DNA of 17,933 nt. It comes from Goniomonas avonlea (Eukaryota > Cryptophyceae > Goniomonadida > Goniomonadaceae). The stretch covers positions 1 through 17,933 of the forward strand of contig QUTJ01031765.1 in NCBI GenBank assembly GCA_003573635.1, written 5' to 3'. This document shows, in pieces, positions 17,610-17,933 of this stretch (position 1 is the stretch's first letter; each line of letters starts with the position of its first letter). The translations under genes were made by a program, and so were the position numbers. The notes under the pieces were generated by a model that was given only the letters and a program-made list of their open reading frames with translations, was not told the origin of the DNA and ran no database searches.

Positions 17610-17933
17610 ATGGTGACTTCCTTCAACTCTCTGCGCACTGGCGCCCCCACCAACGATGCTTCACTCTACTCATGCTTCAACATGAAACACTCTCAACGCT
17701 CCTCATGCTTCCACTCTACTCCAGCACGCACCGGCGCCTCCGCACTCGACACCACCACGAGCAGCACCCGGAGCCCATGTACCGGCACCGGCACCAGCAC
17801 CAGCACCAACATCAGCACCATCACCGCCCCTGGCGCCGACAGCAGCAGCAGGGGGCGGGACAGGAACAGGAGGGGCAGCAATAGGGCCGCTTTCGCTGTG
17901 ATCTACGCCGCCCCCCGTGCCCTCAAGCCGCGC
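17610..17933 (+). CDS. N-terminal part of a Ser/Thr-rich protein, truncated by window end
   Basis: ATG at 17610-17612 (MVTSFNSLRTGAPTNDASLY) is followed by 108 open codons to the last base. A TAG in the same frame eight codons upstream supports this start. The protein is low complexity: Ser/Cys/His-rich first, then Thr/Gly/Ser repeats (CTGTGTSTSTNISTI, encoded by CACCGG/CACCAG-like triplets), then a basic patch (SSRGRDRNRRGSNR) and AFAVIYAAPRALKPR. Another frame on the same strand (His/Gln-rich, 17672-17884) is a shadow of the triplet repeat. Function unknown. Confidence 0.5.
   Translation, partial: MVTSFNSLRTGAPTNDASLYSCFNMKHSQRSSCFHSTPARTGASALDTTTSSTRSPCTGTGTSTSTNISTITAPGADSSSRGRDRNRRGSNRAAFAVIYAAPRALKPR

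Overview
The window looks like nuclear DNA from an intron-rich microbial eukaryote. The clearest gene, a phosphatidylinositol phosphate kinase, is cut into at least nine short exons by GT-AG introns. The non-coding DNA is full of microsatellites and polypyrimidine tracts, and no bacterial-style operons or ribosome binding sites are seen. The species cannot be named from the sequence alone.

Left half (1 to about 9336, minus strand): a decayed element of about 9.2 kb that I do not recognise. Reading leftwards from 9171 it has two long coding regions. ORF1 (9171-7535) ends in a Rossmann-type domain that resembles an amino-methyltransferase. ORF2 (from about 6876 to the left edge, roughly 2,200 codons) has, in order, a proline-rich N-terminus, a helical domain, a B-box-like zinc finger, a long basic Ser/Pro-rich stretch, a Trp/Cys-containing domain, an acidic linker, two CGxCG knuckles and a basic C-terminus. 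Coding can be followed almost without gaps, but the frame changes about a dozen times and there are at least five in-frame stops and a 17-bp tandem duplication. This copy is therefore a pseudo-element, or its assembly has many indel errors. A 149-bp direct repeat (1-149 and 9188-9336, four mismatches) brackets it. The left copy continues the end of ORF2. The right copy lies just before the ORF1 start, and its reading frame stops inside ORF1. That is what a circularly permuted, tandem or terminally redundant element would give. No reverse transcriptase, integrase, transposase or polymerase motif was found by eye.

Middle (9337-13228, plus strand): about 750 bases with no convincing gene, including a 22-bp tandem repeat and a compound GA/GT/GA microsatellite, followed by the C-terminal two thirds of a PIP kinase catalytic domain. 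The kinase N-lobe exons are not visible, and the decayed element lies where they would be expected.

Right (13229-17933): mostly non-coding DNA rich in simple repeats. It holds a plausible last exon of an unknown plus-strand gene (ending at 16689), a possible internal exon (17228-17389), and the first 108 codons of a Ser/Thr-rich protein that starts at 17610 and runs off the window. An 80-bp inverted dispersed repeat links 10331-10412 and 14811-14891.
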